64,000 nucleotides of DNA, from assembly GCF_000150955.2 (NCBI RefSeq), contig NC_011669.1:2362993-2426992 (forward strand), read 5' to 3'. Both the position numbers and the translations under genes were made by a program. Origin of the DNA: Phaeodactylum tricornutum CCAP 1055/1 (taxonomy: Eukaryota; Bacillariophyta; Bacillariophyceae; Surirellales; Neidiaceae). Numbering within the stretch: the first letter of the stretch is position 1; every line of letters starts with the position of its first letter. This document shows positions 43,771 to 54,295 of the stretch, piece by piece. The notes under the pieces are model-generated. The model was not told where the DNA came from and did no database searches. It saw nothing but the letters and a program-made list of their open reading frames with translations.

Positions 43771-44183
43771 TCAACGCCCGCCCATGGACTGCTGCATTTC
43801 TGCCATGCTTTGTTGCTGTGCCATTTGTGCTTCGTTGGCCTTTTGGAGTATTTCTCCCACTCGCTGTTGGGATTCCAGGTATTTGGCCACGCATCGATCG
43901 GTACAGGACATTTCTCCCAGAGAAAGATCAGGCTCGCGGTGCTTCCGCGACGCACATTTACTGAAGCATGAAGACGCAATTTTGTTGAAAAGATCCTTTG
44001 AAAGCAAAGACGGGATCGATACTGTCAGCCGTATAGTAATGGAAAGCGCTTCAATGGTGCGCCACACAATAGTGTGTGGAGGCGCCGTGCTTTACTCACA
44101 GTGTACATTTCCATTTCCGTCTTGGCCGCAAAAACTGGATCGGGACCTTGTTGCTGTTGCTGACCGCCTCCAAAAAAGCTCAT
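43771..44183 (-). CDS. TIM10: Small TIM chaperone, TIM10-like
   Basis: Exons 44183-44100 and 43995-43771, intron of 104 bases, 102 residues. The join restores EMEMYT-DLFNKIASSCFSKC, the canonical small-TIM helix. The twin CX3C motifs are CFSKC and CTDRC, spaced as in TIM9/10. GEMSCTDRCVAKY closely matches plant TIM10. Small TIMs escort hydrophobic precursors across the mitochondrial intermembrane space in hexamers, each with two intramolecular disulfides. The Gln-rich N- and C-termini (GGGQQQQQ, MAQQQSMAEMQQS) are extensions. The gene diverges from the NB-ARC/TPR gene. Confidence 0.88.
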
Positions 44184-44759
44184 GGTGAAAACTTGTGAGA
44201 TGAAAAGAAGGAGGAGGGGTAACCCAAGCTAACAAAGTCGCAGGTTCGAGTGAAGAGGACTACTCTCCAGAGAAATAATCACGTTTTGTCAATGTGAAGC
44301 AATACCCGACATGTTTTGCGTTTTCGGGGACCTGCCAATATTTGGAGACCACACCACCGTCTGTACATCGTAGTACCGAAAAACGTATTCAATGTGAAAC
44401 CCGGATCTGAATACCTATTTGACTCGCGGAAGATTGAGTCCTCTATGACGTCATATTAAGTAGAATATGACTCTTGAATGACCTTGCGGTCACAAAACAC
44501 ATAGTTTCGTCGATTTTCGAGACTCCATTACTTTGTCCCCATCTCGTCCTCGAATTATGGAACAAAGGAAGGATACAAAAAGGTTACACCATCCATCTTC
44601 CCTGGCGCGGAACAAGAGCCTTGCTTCTCCTCGTTTCATGTCACGTAGATTACACTTGTCAAAGTAGCAAGGAAAGAACGACCGGGCCGATTGGTTGCAA
44701 AAAGAATACGCGGAAGCCGATCTCTCGTCGTTCGCCTTGAAAGAACGTCTCTTGGCAGT
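44184..44759. promoter_or_regulatory. Divergent intergenic region upstream of TIM10 and the NB-ARC/TPR gene
   Basis: About 575 bases, including a full TGACGTCA at 44446-44453. Its presence here warns that the motif is not private to the LCIB genes. Confidence 0.45.
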
Positions 44760-47700
44760 ATGGGCCTGTTGGCTGAGCTAGACCGTCTGGTCGAGTCTGA
44801 CTATCGAGTTGAGATCAATGCACTTGAAGCGGACAAAAAACTGGCTGAGATCGCTCTGGTAACAGGACTATCTGTGCGGGATTTGAACATCAAGAACGGG
44901 AAACCTGTATTTCGACCTCCGACGTCGAAACTCGAAGTATTGGCTTCCTGGAAGAAGCTCATGGCAGTGTTGAAGAAACACGAAGTCTTTCTGGAATACC
45001 TTAAGTCACTGCGGGAAGCATTTGTCCAGTTTTCAGCCATACAGTCCCTCGAGTTCCGCCATTTGAAAACGCTGATTTCGCTGTTATCACATACCGCCGA
45101 GAATTCACAACGCGACAACTCGACCGAATGCCGATTCGTCACGTTACTGGAGGTGCTCCTATCCTACGGCAACGGCTGGCAGCCATCCGAGCAAATCACA
45201 AGGTTCTGGGTGCGACTCATGCAACGGATACCCGCAGATGTTCCAAAGGTTAACTTTCGCCGCAAAGCTTACCGAGTCTTGGTATCCCTCTCTTGGGTAC
45301 CCAGTTCGAAAGGACTGCTCGGTGCCTGCTCGTTCGAAGACAATCGACAAATACTCGACTCCGAAAAGGCCCCTGCTGCCGTCCGAGGCCATCTAAAGCG
45401 AATACGCAATACACCGTTGCCGCGTTACGACTGCGTCAATCAACTTTTGGATCGACTCAAAGATGAGACGGACGTTTGCGTTGCCATTCGATCCGAACTG
45501 GAAGGAACGGGCAAAACAACCTTGGCAGCACTTGTGGCATCACATCCTTCAATTTTGAGAGTTTTTCGGGTACTGTGGTTGCCGATGGATCAGCGTGATG
45601 TGACCTACACGGCGTACGCCAAACTCCTGAGCAATTTGTGCGATCAATTGGGCGTAGCGCCATCTTGGCCAGAGTACGTGACGCGATTCGAAGAGCCGGC
45701 ACTACGTCAACTGCGCGAAAAAGAATATATGGAAGAAGCTCGGGCGCAAATGTCGGAAATTTTGCTAAATGTAGACGAAAACATTCTGCTGATTCTGGAC
45801 GATGTACAAAATGCCAGCCAAATAAAGAATTTTCGCTTCAACGACCGACAGTCAATTATTGTTACGACGCCGGATCCCAACCTGGCTGGAGTAGATTGGA
45901 CCGTAGAATTGGACCCAATGAGTGAGGAGGAAGCAATTGAGCTATTCTTAGCCGAAGCCGATCTCCCGCCTGCTCATATTTTAGGTTGCACCGACGAAAT
46001 GAAGGCAATTGTTCGCAAATGCAACTGTCATCCGCTAACTGTCAGAACAACCGCGCGATGGTACCACTTGAAGCAGGTAACGGCAGGACTCCCAAAAGCT
46101 ATGGAAGAGCTAGTGATTGATGTCAATAGAATCTCAATGCTGACATCGGTCGCGGCTTCTAAATATGTCGGAAACTATCAGATTCTGTTCGGCATTCTTA
46201 GCCAAATGCTATCGCCAGCACGGAACGATGGCCAAGGATCATCGTCATTGTTTATACTGTGCTTGGCAGCAATGGTGGTTGTCTTTCCAGATCGTGTCCC
46301 CTTGGATTCTGTTTTACTACTTTGGAACCAGCTGATGCAGAATAAGCCCCAGGCGGTTGCCGAACTAGGCCTTGAAGGCGAACCCCTACCGATTGAGATC
46401 CAGAAACATGCATGGCTGATTGCCGAAGGGCTAACCCATTTGGGAATTGTATCCGTAATCGACTACCAAAATACAGCCTGGGTGGAGGCTCATCACAACT
46501 TATACTCACGACTTGCCGTGCACCTGGCCGAAGAAATGAACTTCGGAGTCTCAGAAGCGTTCGAGGACATAGCTGAAGAGTGGAACCGCGCATTTGTGAC
46601 ATCGTATTTTGTGCACCGGATCCAGAGCGGCGATCCAACAGACGATGATAGTATGGCTTACGCAATTGATAAGCTCCCAGATCACATGTTTCGAGCAAAA
46701 CTGTTCACGGTTGGTGAAACTATTCTTGTGGACGAAAACTTCTTCCACGCCAGAATCGATGCTTTAGGTTGGGACGAGGCAATTGAAATTCACGTGAAAG
46801 ATTGTGTCAGATTGCAACGAGCCATCGAAGCAGATGATGAGACTGGGTCAGCAGTGATCATCGCATCGCCCGTTTTCGCCAGATTGTCAGCATTGGTGGA
46901 GGCTACAGCCATGGGAGATCAAAGTCCCAACAACAGTACGATTATAGACGTATCAAGTGCCCTATTTCAAGTTGCCTTCGCTCTGGCAGAAACGGGTTTT
47001 TTTGAAGAGGCTTTAATGCAGTTCGACAGAGCTCAAAGACTGCTACCCCATTCACAACCACTTTGTGCCAGCATCCTGTACGGAGCTAGTTGGACACTTC
47101 TCGCCAGTGGGGAAATTGAGCAAGCTTCAAAGAAAATCAAAGCTTGCAGGAAAGCTATGAACGATTGCCCTGGCATTCATGTGCTTTTTACCGAAACGCT
47201 TCAGTTAATGGCAGACATTTGGGTTGCGGACTGCGAGTACAAACCAGCACTTGAATGTCTCGACGAACTGATCGAGGTGTTGATGGGGAGTTTGCCACGA
47301 AGCCGGATTGAACTGGGGACAGCTCTGTACAAGAAAGGACGTCTGCTTTTCTCGATGGGTGACCTGGAGCTAGCAAGGGCTACTCTTCATGACAGCTTGA
47401 ATTGGAAAGTAGAGATTGGCGAGTTCAGCAAGAATCGAGCCGCCGCATACAGTACTTTAGGGGATTTGTTGATGGAAACACGCCAACTGACGGTTGCAAA
47501 GGAAATGTTCGAGAATGCAATTGTCACTTTCGATGCGCTCGAAACGTCCTCGGATTCGCTTGATCGCTTACTTGTCACTGGAAAATTACGCTTTCTCCAA
47601 GGCAATACTCAGGGAGGTTTAAAATTTCTCAAGGATGCCCATAAATCGATTCAGAAGCTCCCTATCCTATTAATGGACCAGTCAGCGTATTACCTGCGAT

Positions 47701-49118
47701 CCATTGCTCGTGTATATCAAGACAGTGGAGAAACTGCCGAGGCTATTGGAATTCTGTATGAAAGTTTGTCACTGACAGACAGTCGGCCTTTGTCCATCGA
47801 GCGTTCCGCCGCACTTTTTGATCTTGGCAACTGTTCGCTCGACCAAGAGAAGACGAGCGAAGGTCTGACATACCTTGAGGAATCCTTGAAGATTCGCGTC
47901 TTGAAGCTGGGCGAGTGTGTACAAGTCCTTGACACGCTGAAATTGATTGGTAGTGTGTATATGTCTCTTGATGACTATGATCAATCTTTAAAGATATTCA
48001 GAAAAGTTCACGAAGTCTGCGAGAGAATTGCAGGAAGCGAGATCGAAAGGATTGCGGGCGCGCTGTACTCTATTGGTGAAGTATACGATTGTTTAGGACT
48101 TTTTGACCTTGCGATGGACAACTTCACCGAATGCAAGCTCGTGCTTGAACGTGGTCGTGAAAAGGATCATCCAGATATTGCGAAGGCCCTTCACAGGCTT
48201 GGAGACTTGGTTGCGTCTCAAAATAATCTTGATAAAGCAGAGGACTACTTTTCGGAGGCTTTGAGGATTCGGAGGATGAATTTCGATGACGTATTGTTAG
48301 CGGAATCGCAATACAGTATGGGGGTTATACTGCGCAAATTGGGTCGCTTGGAAGAATCAGAGGGATTTCTGGTCGACGCGCTCGAGACCAGAAACAAATT
48401 AGAATGCAACAGGGAAACTGGCCAGACTTTGCTAGAGATCGGAAACCTGTATCGCCTACAAGGGGAACCTGCCAATGCCGTAAGCCTTTACGAGAAAGGA
48501 AAGGAAGTGCTGGGCAACGAAAGCGATCTTCTCGGCAGTGTCTACCTCGCTTCAGGCCACGCAATGGTTTCTCTGGAACGTGATGAAGAGGCTTTGCTTT
48601 GCTATTTGAAAGCACGCGAAATACGGCTCGGGGCCTATGGAAAGGATAGCGCCAAGTACGGCAACGCGTGTCGAAGCCTCGGTTACATAAACTATCTCTT
48701 GAGAAACGTCGACGAAGCGATTGTTTGCCTCAATGAGTTTGTTCGAATTTATGAAGCCTGTGCCGAGGACGAACGCGAAGACTCGAGCGAGAACTTCGAC
48801 TATGCTTTGGGAATTGTCTTACTCGGCGACCTAAACATTGCCAGAGGGAAGCCAGATCAAGCACGTAAACTTTGGATTGTCGCAAAAGAAATCTACGAAG
48901 AAGATGAAGGACTTACGACGCAACTTCCTGCTTTGGTTGACATGGTTCAACGTCGCTTGAAAGGAAAAGAATTGACACCATCATCACCGGGAAAAGGCTT
49001 GCTGTCGAGATTCCATGGGGCTGTACGGCTTTCGGAAGAATCCACTTTGAAGAGCACACTCGAGTTGGACCCCAAGGAAGTTGGCATTCTTCGGAACATA
49101 GCTTTTATCGATGACTAA
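44760..49118 (+). CDS. NB-ARC/STAND ATPase with TPR array (NLR-like)
   Basis: A 1,452-residue single-exon protein. Residues 1-200 form a helical N-terminal domain I do not recognise. An NB-ARC-like ATPase follows: P-loop ELEGTGKTTLAALVAS near 245 (Glu replaces the usual first Gly), Walker B ILLILDDVQNA near 343, an arginine/sensor region QSIIVTTPDPNLAG near 363, a GLPL-like CNCHPLTVRTTARW near 420, and an MHD-like AHHNLYSRLAVHLAEE near 577. From about 725 to 1400 are tandem TPR units (EALMQFDRAQRLLP, DYDQSLKIFRKVHE, NLDKAEDYFSEALRIR, NPANAVSLYEKG-like). STAND ATPases are switch proteins that oligomerise on ligand sensing, in immunity or cell death. The NB-ARC + TPR form is typical of bacteria, fungi and some protists rather than plants. 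Function is inferred. Confidence 0.82.
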   Translation: MGLLAELDRLVESDYRVEINALEADKKLAEIALVTGLSVRDLNIKNGKPVFRPPTSKLEVLASWKKLMAVLKKHEVFLEYLKSLREAFVQFSAIQSLEFRHLKTLISLLSHTAENSQRDNSTECRFVTLLEVLLSYGNGWQPSEQITRFWVRLMQRIPADVPKVNFRRKAYRVLVSLSWVPSSKGLLGACSFEDNRQILDSEKAPAAVRGHLKRIRNTPLPRYDCVNQLLDRLKDETDVCVAIRSELEGTGKTTLAALVASHPSILRVFRVLWLPMDQRDVTYTAYAKLLSNLCDQLGVAPSWPEYVTRFEEPALRQLREKEYMEEARAQMSEILLNVDENILLILDDVQNASQIKNFRFNDRQSIIVTTPDPNLAGVDWTVELDPMSEEEAIELFLAEADLPPAHILGCTDEMKAIVRKCNCHPLTVRTTARWYHLKQVTAGLPKAMEELVIDVNRISMLTSVAASKYVGNYQILFGILSQMLSPARNDGQGSSSLFILCLAAMVVVFPDRVPLDSVLLLWNQLMQNKPQAVAELGLEGEPLPIEIQKHAWLIAEGLTHLGIVSVIDYQNTAWVEAHHNLYSRLAVHLAEEMNFGVSEAFEDIAEEWNRAFVTSYFVHRIQSGDPTDDDSMAYAIDKLPDHMFRAKLFTVGETILVDENFFHARIDALGWDEAIEIHVKDCVRLQRAIEADDETGSAVIIASPVFARLSALVEATAMGDQSPNNSTIIDVSSALFQVAFALAETGFFEEALMQFDRAQRLLPHSQPLCASILYGASWTLLASGEIEQASKKIKACRKAMNDCPGIHVLFTETLQLMADIWVADCEYKPALECLDELIEVLMGSLPRSRIELGTALYKKGRLLFSMGDLELARATLHDSLNWKVEIGEFSKNRAAAYSTLGDLLMETRQLTVAKEMFENAIVTFDALETSSDSLDRLLVTGKLRFLQGNTQGGLKFLKDAHKSIQKLPILLMDQSAYYLRSIARVYQDSGETAEAIGILYESLSLTDSRPLSIERSAALFDLGNCSLDQEKTSEGLTYLEESLKIRVLKLGECVQVLDTLKLIGSVYMSLDDYDQSLKIFRKVHEVCERIAGSEIERIAGALYSIGEVYDCLGLFDLAMDNFTECKLVLERGREKDHPDIAKALHRLGDLVASQNNLDKAEDYFSEALRIRRMNFDDVLLAESQYSMGVILRKLGRLEESEGFLVDALETRNKLECNRETGQTLLEIGNLYRLQGEPANAVSLYEKGKEVLGNESDLLGSVYLASGHAMVSLERDEEALLCYLKAREIRLGAYGKDSAKYGNACRSLGYINYLLRNVDEAIVCLNEFVRIYEACAEDEREDSSENFDYALGIVLLGDLNIARGKPDQARKLWIVAKEIYEEDEGLTTQLPALVDMVQRRLKGKELTPSSPGKGLLSRFHGAVRLSEESTLKSTLELDPKEVGILRNIAFIDD

Positions 49119-49812
49119 ATAATGTTTCAAATTGCTACTGAGAGAAGGGGTTGATATTGTACACCTACATTTATCTTGACCAAAGTGCCGGTACTTGAGT
49201 TGCAAAGGGAGTACAGATTAGCCGATGAGGTAATGCGCGATGGTGTAGGTGAGGATTGCAAGAATACCGCTCGTTTGCTGTATCGCTCGATTTTGGTCTA
49301 AACGTACCTGACACGCATCGCATCTGAGGTGATGGATGGCCAGTGCTGAAGCGAGCGAGCTGTTCTTACACTTGCATTGTATCCCTGTAAGGACAATGTC
49401 TTAAATACCGACTGACAGCTAACGGCGACAGCTCTTCCAGGCAGAGGTGCTTAGACTGTATCAAAGGGAAGAAGGCGAAGCCACAAAGCATTCTTACATT
49501 GAGCAAATGAAGCGGAGCCCCACATTATACAATTCATAGTCATGACACCATGTATATCAGGCCAGCTGTACAAATGAATCTATCAGTCTTCGTGTGTTCG
49601 CAAGAGTATTTACAGTAAGTAGTGACCGAAAGAATAAAAGCATAGCCACTTTGTTTAGTAGTTTGATAGCTTATGGTTTACCAGTTGTATAGCCGAATTG
49701 GTCAAAATTGCGTCACCCTGGGTGTTTGACTGTGAGTTAGGCAACAGTAAATCTATTTGTCGGTTGATCCTTCCTCGTTTACGATCAAGGCTATTTCGCT
49801 GCCCGTTATGCG
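49119..49812. other. Convergent intergenic region
   Basis: About 690 bases with two ACAGTAA heptamers (49612, 49744). No gene, RNA or repeat seen. Confidence 0.4.
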
Positions 49813-50436
49813 TCACAAGTCCAATGAAAACACTCCTTCGTCCTCTTCTAACTGTAAGCTCTCCATCTCTGCCGGCGAAGACTGCAGTGCTTCTAACGGC
49901 TCGGTCGATGCTTCATATCCGGTGATAGACCATTCGTCCGCCGGATCAGCCACTGTAGGGGATATAGCTGTGCTATCCCAACACAAAGTATTCGGGCGTG
50001 AACACTGTTGCCAGTGCAGATGAAAGGGCAATTGTTCTGGAGGAGTTGGAGCCGGAATGACTGCCAGATCCGACATTCTCGTTCGTATAATACTCGCAAT
50101 ACTGTCATTGTGCGGAGCCTCTACATTCGGCGAGGGGGGATATTGTGATGACTGACGCACTTTGATGCCGTTCACTAATCGATAGAACATGGCCGCGTCA
50201 CGATGTTCCGCTTCTTCTTGCTCCAAGGCAAGCTGGAGTTCGGATTGAGTCCTCGATACGTAAGAAGACGGTAGCGGGATGCGGAGGGAACGATGGGGCC
50301 TTGCTTCCGGCATCGAATGCTGTGACCGCGAGTCGTTGGGAGTTGTCTCGATGGCAGCAGGAAGTCGCACCACGCTTCGCGGAACACCGCCAGCTTCTTT
50401 CGATGGTTCCAAATCAAACATTCGATCAAAAATCAT
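49813..50436 (-). CDS. Unknown short protein with acidic C-terminus
   Basis: I do not recognise the family. From the ATG at 50436 the frame gives 207 residues: MIFDRMFDLEPSKEA, a Ser/Pro/Arg-rich region, a helical SELQLALEQEEAEHRDAA segment near residue 68, then a Pro-rich stretch and an acidic end (LQLEEDEGVFSLDL). Low complexity on either side suggests a largely disordered protein built around one helix. The ATG overlaps the stop codon of an upstream 48-codon frame as ATGA. Whether this is a reinitiation design, a frameshift, or a missed exon is unknown. Confidence 0.5.
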   Translation of the reverse strand: MIFDRMFDLEPSKEAGGVPRSVVRLPAAIETTPNDSRSQHSMPEARPHRSLRIPLPSSYVSRTQSELQLALEQEEAEHRDAAMFYRLVNGIKVRQSSQYPPSPNVEAPHNDSIASIIRTRMSDLAVIPAPTPPEQLPFHLHWQQCSRPNTLCWDSTAISPTVADPADEWSITGYEASTEPLEALQSSPAEMESLQLEEDEGVFSLDL

Positions 50437-50579
50437 TTTGGGAGGAGGTGCAATACGGCGGTAATCAGAACAATGGTTGGACCTTTTTTCATGGCGATCG
50501 AAGGGCCTCGAGCCGATTTCACGGCGTTTGCCACGACCTGAGTCAACTGGTCTCTGCCAATGAAACACTCTCCCGGCAT
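50433..50579 (-). other. Upstream ORF of 48 codons overlapping the next start as ATGA
   Basis: ATG at 50579 leads to MPGECFIGRDQLTQVVANAV, a basic stretch, then a hydrophobic end (PTIVLITAVLHLLPK). The TGA at 50435-50433 shares ATGA with the downstream start at 50436. The composition looks protein-like, more so than the downstream frame's own upstream extension. Confidence 0.4.
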
Positions 50580-51127
50580 GGATGACTCGGCTTGCTTACT
50601 GAGTTGCCAATCAAACTGTGAGCTTCAGTCGTTGCTTTAAATCGTTTGACACCGCCATGTCAAAGAACAACCAAATGCCAGCCTACGGCAAGTGTTGATG
50701 TTGTTGAAGCAGATCATTTTCATTGCACTTAACATATGAGGTCATAGCTTCTGCCGACTTCTATGAAAGGCAAATTTTACTTATAAAGGAAATCTATGAA
50801 GCATGCGAATAATTATCGCCTTGTCAGTCCCGGAATATGGCAAAACGTGGTTGTGTTCAGTATGCGACATTCAAGAAAAGCGGAACGTCGGCTAAAGAGA
50901 TTCTCTGAGATTCAGAATACATTAACCGTAACTGTAACTGTTCATCAAACGTCGCCCGGACTTTGGTTGACTGTGACAGTGGTTTTTCTTGTCTCGTGGA
51001 GTCGCACACCTTTGAAAGTAAACCCAGCCCTCCGAACAAGAGAAGCTGCGACACAAACTTGGTAACTTATAAATTGTACAACAGCATTTTTGCTAGTTAG
51101 TATGTGCGTCTAGACTATGTCAGTGTC
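50580..51127. other. Intergenic region
   Basis: About 550 bases between two minus-strand genes, so it should hold the promoter of the unknown gene and the 3' end of the oxygenase-like gene. No gene seen. Confidence 0.35.
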
Positions 51128-52940
51128 TCAGATGTTCAACATCCCCTCGGAATTGTTGACGCCCCACCAGATCTGTAAAGCTGCTCGAATGCCTGCACGG
51201 ACTGGCAAGCGACACCGTCGATTCTCTAGTCCACCAGTGGAGACAACTACACGACCACGTGATCCATCAAAAGATACACCATTTCGAATTTTGTGACGCG
51301 GCTTGGTGTTCGAAACATCGCTGTCGACATAAAGAGCGACGCCGCCACGGTAATCCTCTCCGGCTCCCTCGGACAAGAACACTGACGTATGAATTGCAAA
51401 ACGAGGATCGGCTTCGGAATCCGCCAGCAAATTGCACGTTTCCCGCTTTGGCTCAATCCGAAAGGGCCATGGTAGCGAATACTGGGCAATCTCATTACGA
51501 TGAATTGACTTTTCCATATAAGTCAGATAATTTGATCGATTCAGTAGGCGTGCCAAGTGGTTTGTGGGGTATTCCCCAAACAATGGAACGGAGGTACCGT
51601 CCATCGGACCTACCGCATTCACCCGAAAGGCCAGCGGGTTGATACGGTCACGAACGCTGTACGTGGCGAAGAGCAATGCACGAACTTTTGCCAAGATATT
51701 AGGCAGTCTTTGCTTGAGATAATCGGTATCATAATGTATATCAAAGTGATCGTTTCCCCGTTGAATCAAGTCGCTCCCCATTCGCATGACTTCACTAATG
51801 TCCCGATCCGATATGATGTTGTCGTGTACTCCTCGAAAGCATTGTCGTGCGTCCTTGTTGAAACGACACGTTTTCGTTGTGATTGGAAACGTGAATATCC
51901 AAACAGGCCGAAAGTGCTGCCCATGCACCAGGCGACGGTGGGCGACATTCCAGTGACCAAAACTTTTGGAATCCATTAACAATGTAAGGTTCCAAGAGAG
52001 ACACTTCTTCGGACGACTGGGTCTGTAAGAACGCATCAACAACGACGTGCTGTGCCGGAATATGGAGGACACCGTCGGAACAGTCCATCACATCTCGTTT
52101 GCCCCACCATTTCATCCACAAGCGTTGCTTCCAGGACAAGTTGGAATCGCGGTACAAATTTGGACAAGAATTTTCGTGAGGCAGTAACAGTCGTAAATGA
52201 AGGAGTTCTTTCATTAGAGGCAAGTCCAGAACATCGTTTGTGGGTGCGCCTTTTCCCTGGAATAATGGCAAAGATTGCATCATGATACAAAAGAAAGCCG
52301 TCGCAACGGCCACGACGGCAAGACAAATACGTCGGACGGTAAGTCGAGCCCGTTCTTGGTGGCCTCCTCCAATCTGAACGGGTACGAGGAGCAAGTCTTC
52401 TACCGCCACACCTTGTTCACGATAGCGAATAATGGCTCGCGCAATAGCCGCAGCCGCATTTCTTTCTTCTTGTTCCAACCACTGTCGGTCCGCATCGTCA
52501 TTGTCGTTTGCAATTGGATGCTGTGGATCTATTGGTGCATTCATATCGCGGGGTGGCGGAGGCGGTGGAAGATCTTGCCGAGGAGGCCCCACGGGTTGAT
52601 CACTAACACTCACCAAACGTTCATCTTCGTCAATTCGGGCTTCGCCATTGGCAAGTTTTTGGGATAGATTGTGAATTTCCAATCTTCGCGTCCGATAGGA
52701 CTGGATCTGACTCTCGTAAGCCTTAGACGCAGCTGATTTCGAATTTGCTCGAGTCTCCTTGTCTTGGCCACGAAGAAAATCGAGAATATCCTCATCCTGG
52801 AGATCTGGCCGTTCCAGGAGCTCCTGGGCGTCGCTTGTCGACTCATTAATTCGATAGAGCTGTCGATTACCCATCGACTGGGATTCTTGCGAACCAAATG
52901 CATCAAGAGGTAGGTTTACGGATTTGGTTTCCGACTCCAT
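51128..52940 (-). CDS. Prolyl-4-hydroxylase-like membrane protein with degenerate iron site
   Basis: Two frames must be joined by an intron. The 5' splice site is GTTAAT at 51980. It fits 3' sites at 51854/51853 (127-base intron, 561 residues, EPYI-DARQCFRGVHDN) or 51917/51916 (64 bases, 582 residues), and both restore the frame. The N-terminal 195 residues are cytosolic and disordered with a Pro run (DLPPPPPPRD). A membrane helix follows (VRRICLAVVAVATAFFCIMM). The lumenal C-terminal domain resembles 2OG-Fe(II) prolyl hydroxylases: NPLAFRVNAVGPMDG, AIHTSVFLSEGAGEDYRGGVA, GRVVVSTGGLENRR and the 2OG-binding-like PVRAGIRAALQIWW. Against that pattern the first His (HxD) appears as LAD and the distal His (ENxH) as ENRR, so iron binding looks lost. 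Loss of activity is inferred. Confidence 0.65.
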
Positions 52941-53352
52941 CGTGAGAGCTTTCTTTCATCATCTCCCTTGAGAGAAATTTGGAATGACAATGAACTATTT
53001 TTGATGCTTGGATCGCTCTTTCCGTCAGTCGCAGAAGTCACGGGACAATCGCCTATAGTGGAATCCGGAATGCCTCTATCTATAAATTTGCTGGTCTTTT
53101 CCATCTTGAATACCGGGCGACTTTATAACGTCCCGAATATCGACGACCCAAATCAAAACCCGTATAGAATAATCTCAGTCGGGAAATGCTTTGCACTCTT
53201 TACTGTTCGACACTCATATCACTCACTGTCACACACACATCACAGTCCGTCGTCACGTACCTTTCTCAATTTTCCCTCGCGTTTGCATCTACCGTCACAA
53301 ACTTGGTCGTCCAATCAAGCTTACTTCGTGGTGGCCTTACGACCAAAGAATC

Positions 53353-54065
53353 ATGGCCAATTTTGGGGAGCTTGTCCTTGTGTTGGGTGATGTGCACATT
53401 CCTGAGCGTGCTTCCAAAATCCCAGCGCCGTTGAAGCGCATGTTGGTCCCCAATAAGATGCAACACGTCATTTGCACGGGAAATATTTCAACGGAAATGT
53501 ACGAGGAACTCCGAACCTTGGCACCTAATGTGCACATTGTCGCTGGGGATTTCGATACGACAGAAATGGTGTTCCCGGAAACTCGTGTCGTTCAGGTAGG
53601 GGCATTTCGTATTGGCGTAGTTCATGGACATCAGGTCCTGCCGTGGAAAAATCAAGATGCTGCCGCACGGATGCGTCGAAAATTGAACGTAGACATTCTC
53701 ATTTCGGGACACACACATCAGAACGAGGTTACTTTACTGGACGAATCCTACTATCACATCAATCCGGTAAGTCGTTCTACTCGAGAGTGGGCGAAGTAGC
53801 CACCGTATGGACGATACCTGACAACTTCTCTGGCTCTCGTTTTTCTTTTTGGGTATAGGGATCCATAACAGGAGCCTTTTCGTCTTTGACCGAGCAGGTA
53901 ACACCCTCATTTATTTTGCTAGCCGTACAGGACAAGAAAGTAGTTTGCTACGTGTACGAGTTGGTCAATGGAGAAGTGGAAGTGTCCAAGACAGATATTT
54001 CCAAGAGCGAGGCATCGCAGTCTTCGTCGGCTAACAGCTCCCTTATGGCTTCGCTCTTGACATAG
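53353..54065 (+). CDS. VPS29: VPS29, retromer subunit
   Basis: Exons 53353-53766 and 53859-54065 (intron of 92 bases), 206 residues. The protein has the metallophosphoesterase fold of VPS29: VLGDVHIPERASKIP, CTGNIST, VHIVAGDFD, VVHGHQVLPW, ISGHTHQNEV, and the final INPGSITGAFS across the splice. VPS29 lacks phosphatase activity in most species and acts as a scaffold joining VPS35 and TBC1D5-like partners in retromer, which recycles receptors from endosomes. Length and motif order match the family. A Ser-rich tail (SEASQSSSANSS) is extra. Confidence 0.93.
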
Positions 54066-54295
54066 AACTTGATCTGTTGGGTCCAAGTGCGGCGATGCTG
54101 CAAAGTTTTAAGTGACCCTTGTTTTACCCTTGTGCTGTCGTCGCAATGCTAGAACGCCACATTGAAGCCCGATACGACCATCATGCATTCTCCGTAGCAC
54201 CACTCCGTTCTCGAGACCCACGAAACGAAACAACGGAAAACGTTTCGAGCAATATTTTTAATTCTATACCATTATACCAAAGTGTTAACGAGTGT

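Noticed and set aside
53353-54065. Functional link between VPS13, VPS29, COPI-associated and GPR107-like genes as a trafficking cluster
   Set aside because: The genes are far apart, on both strands and mixed with unrelated genes. Chance is enough in a compact genome.
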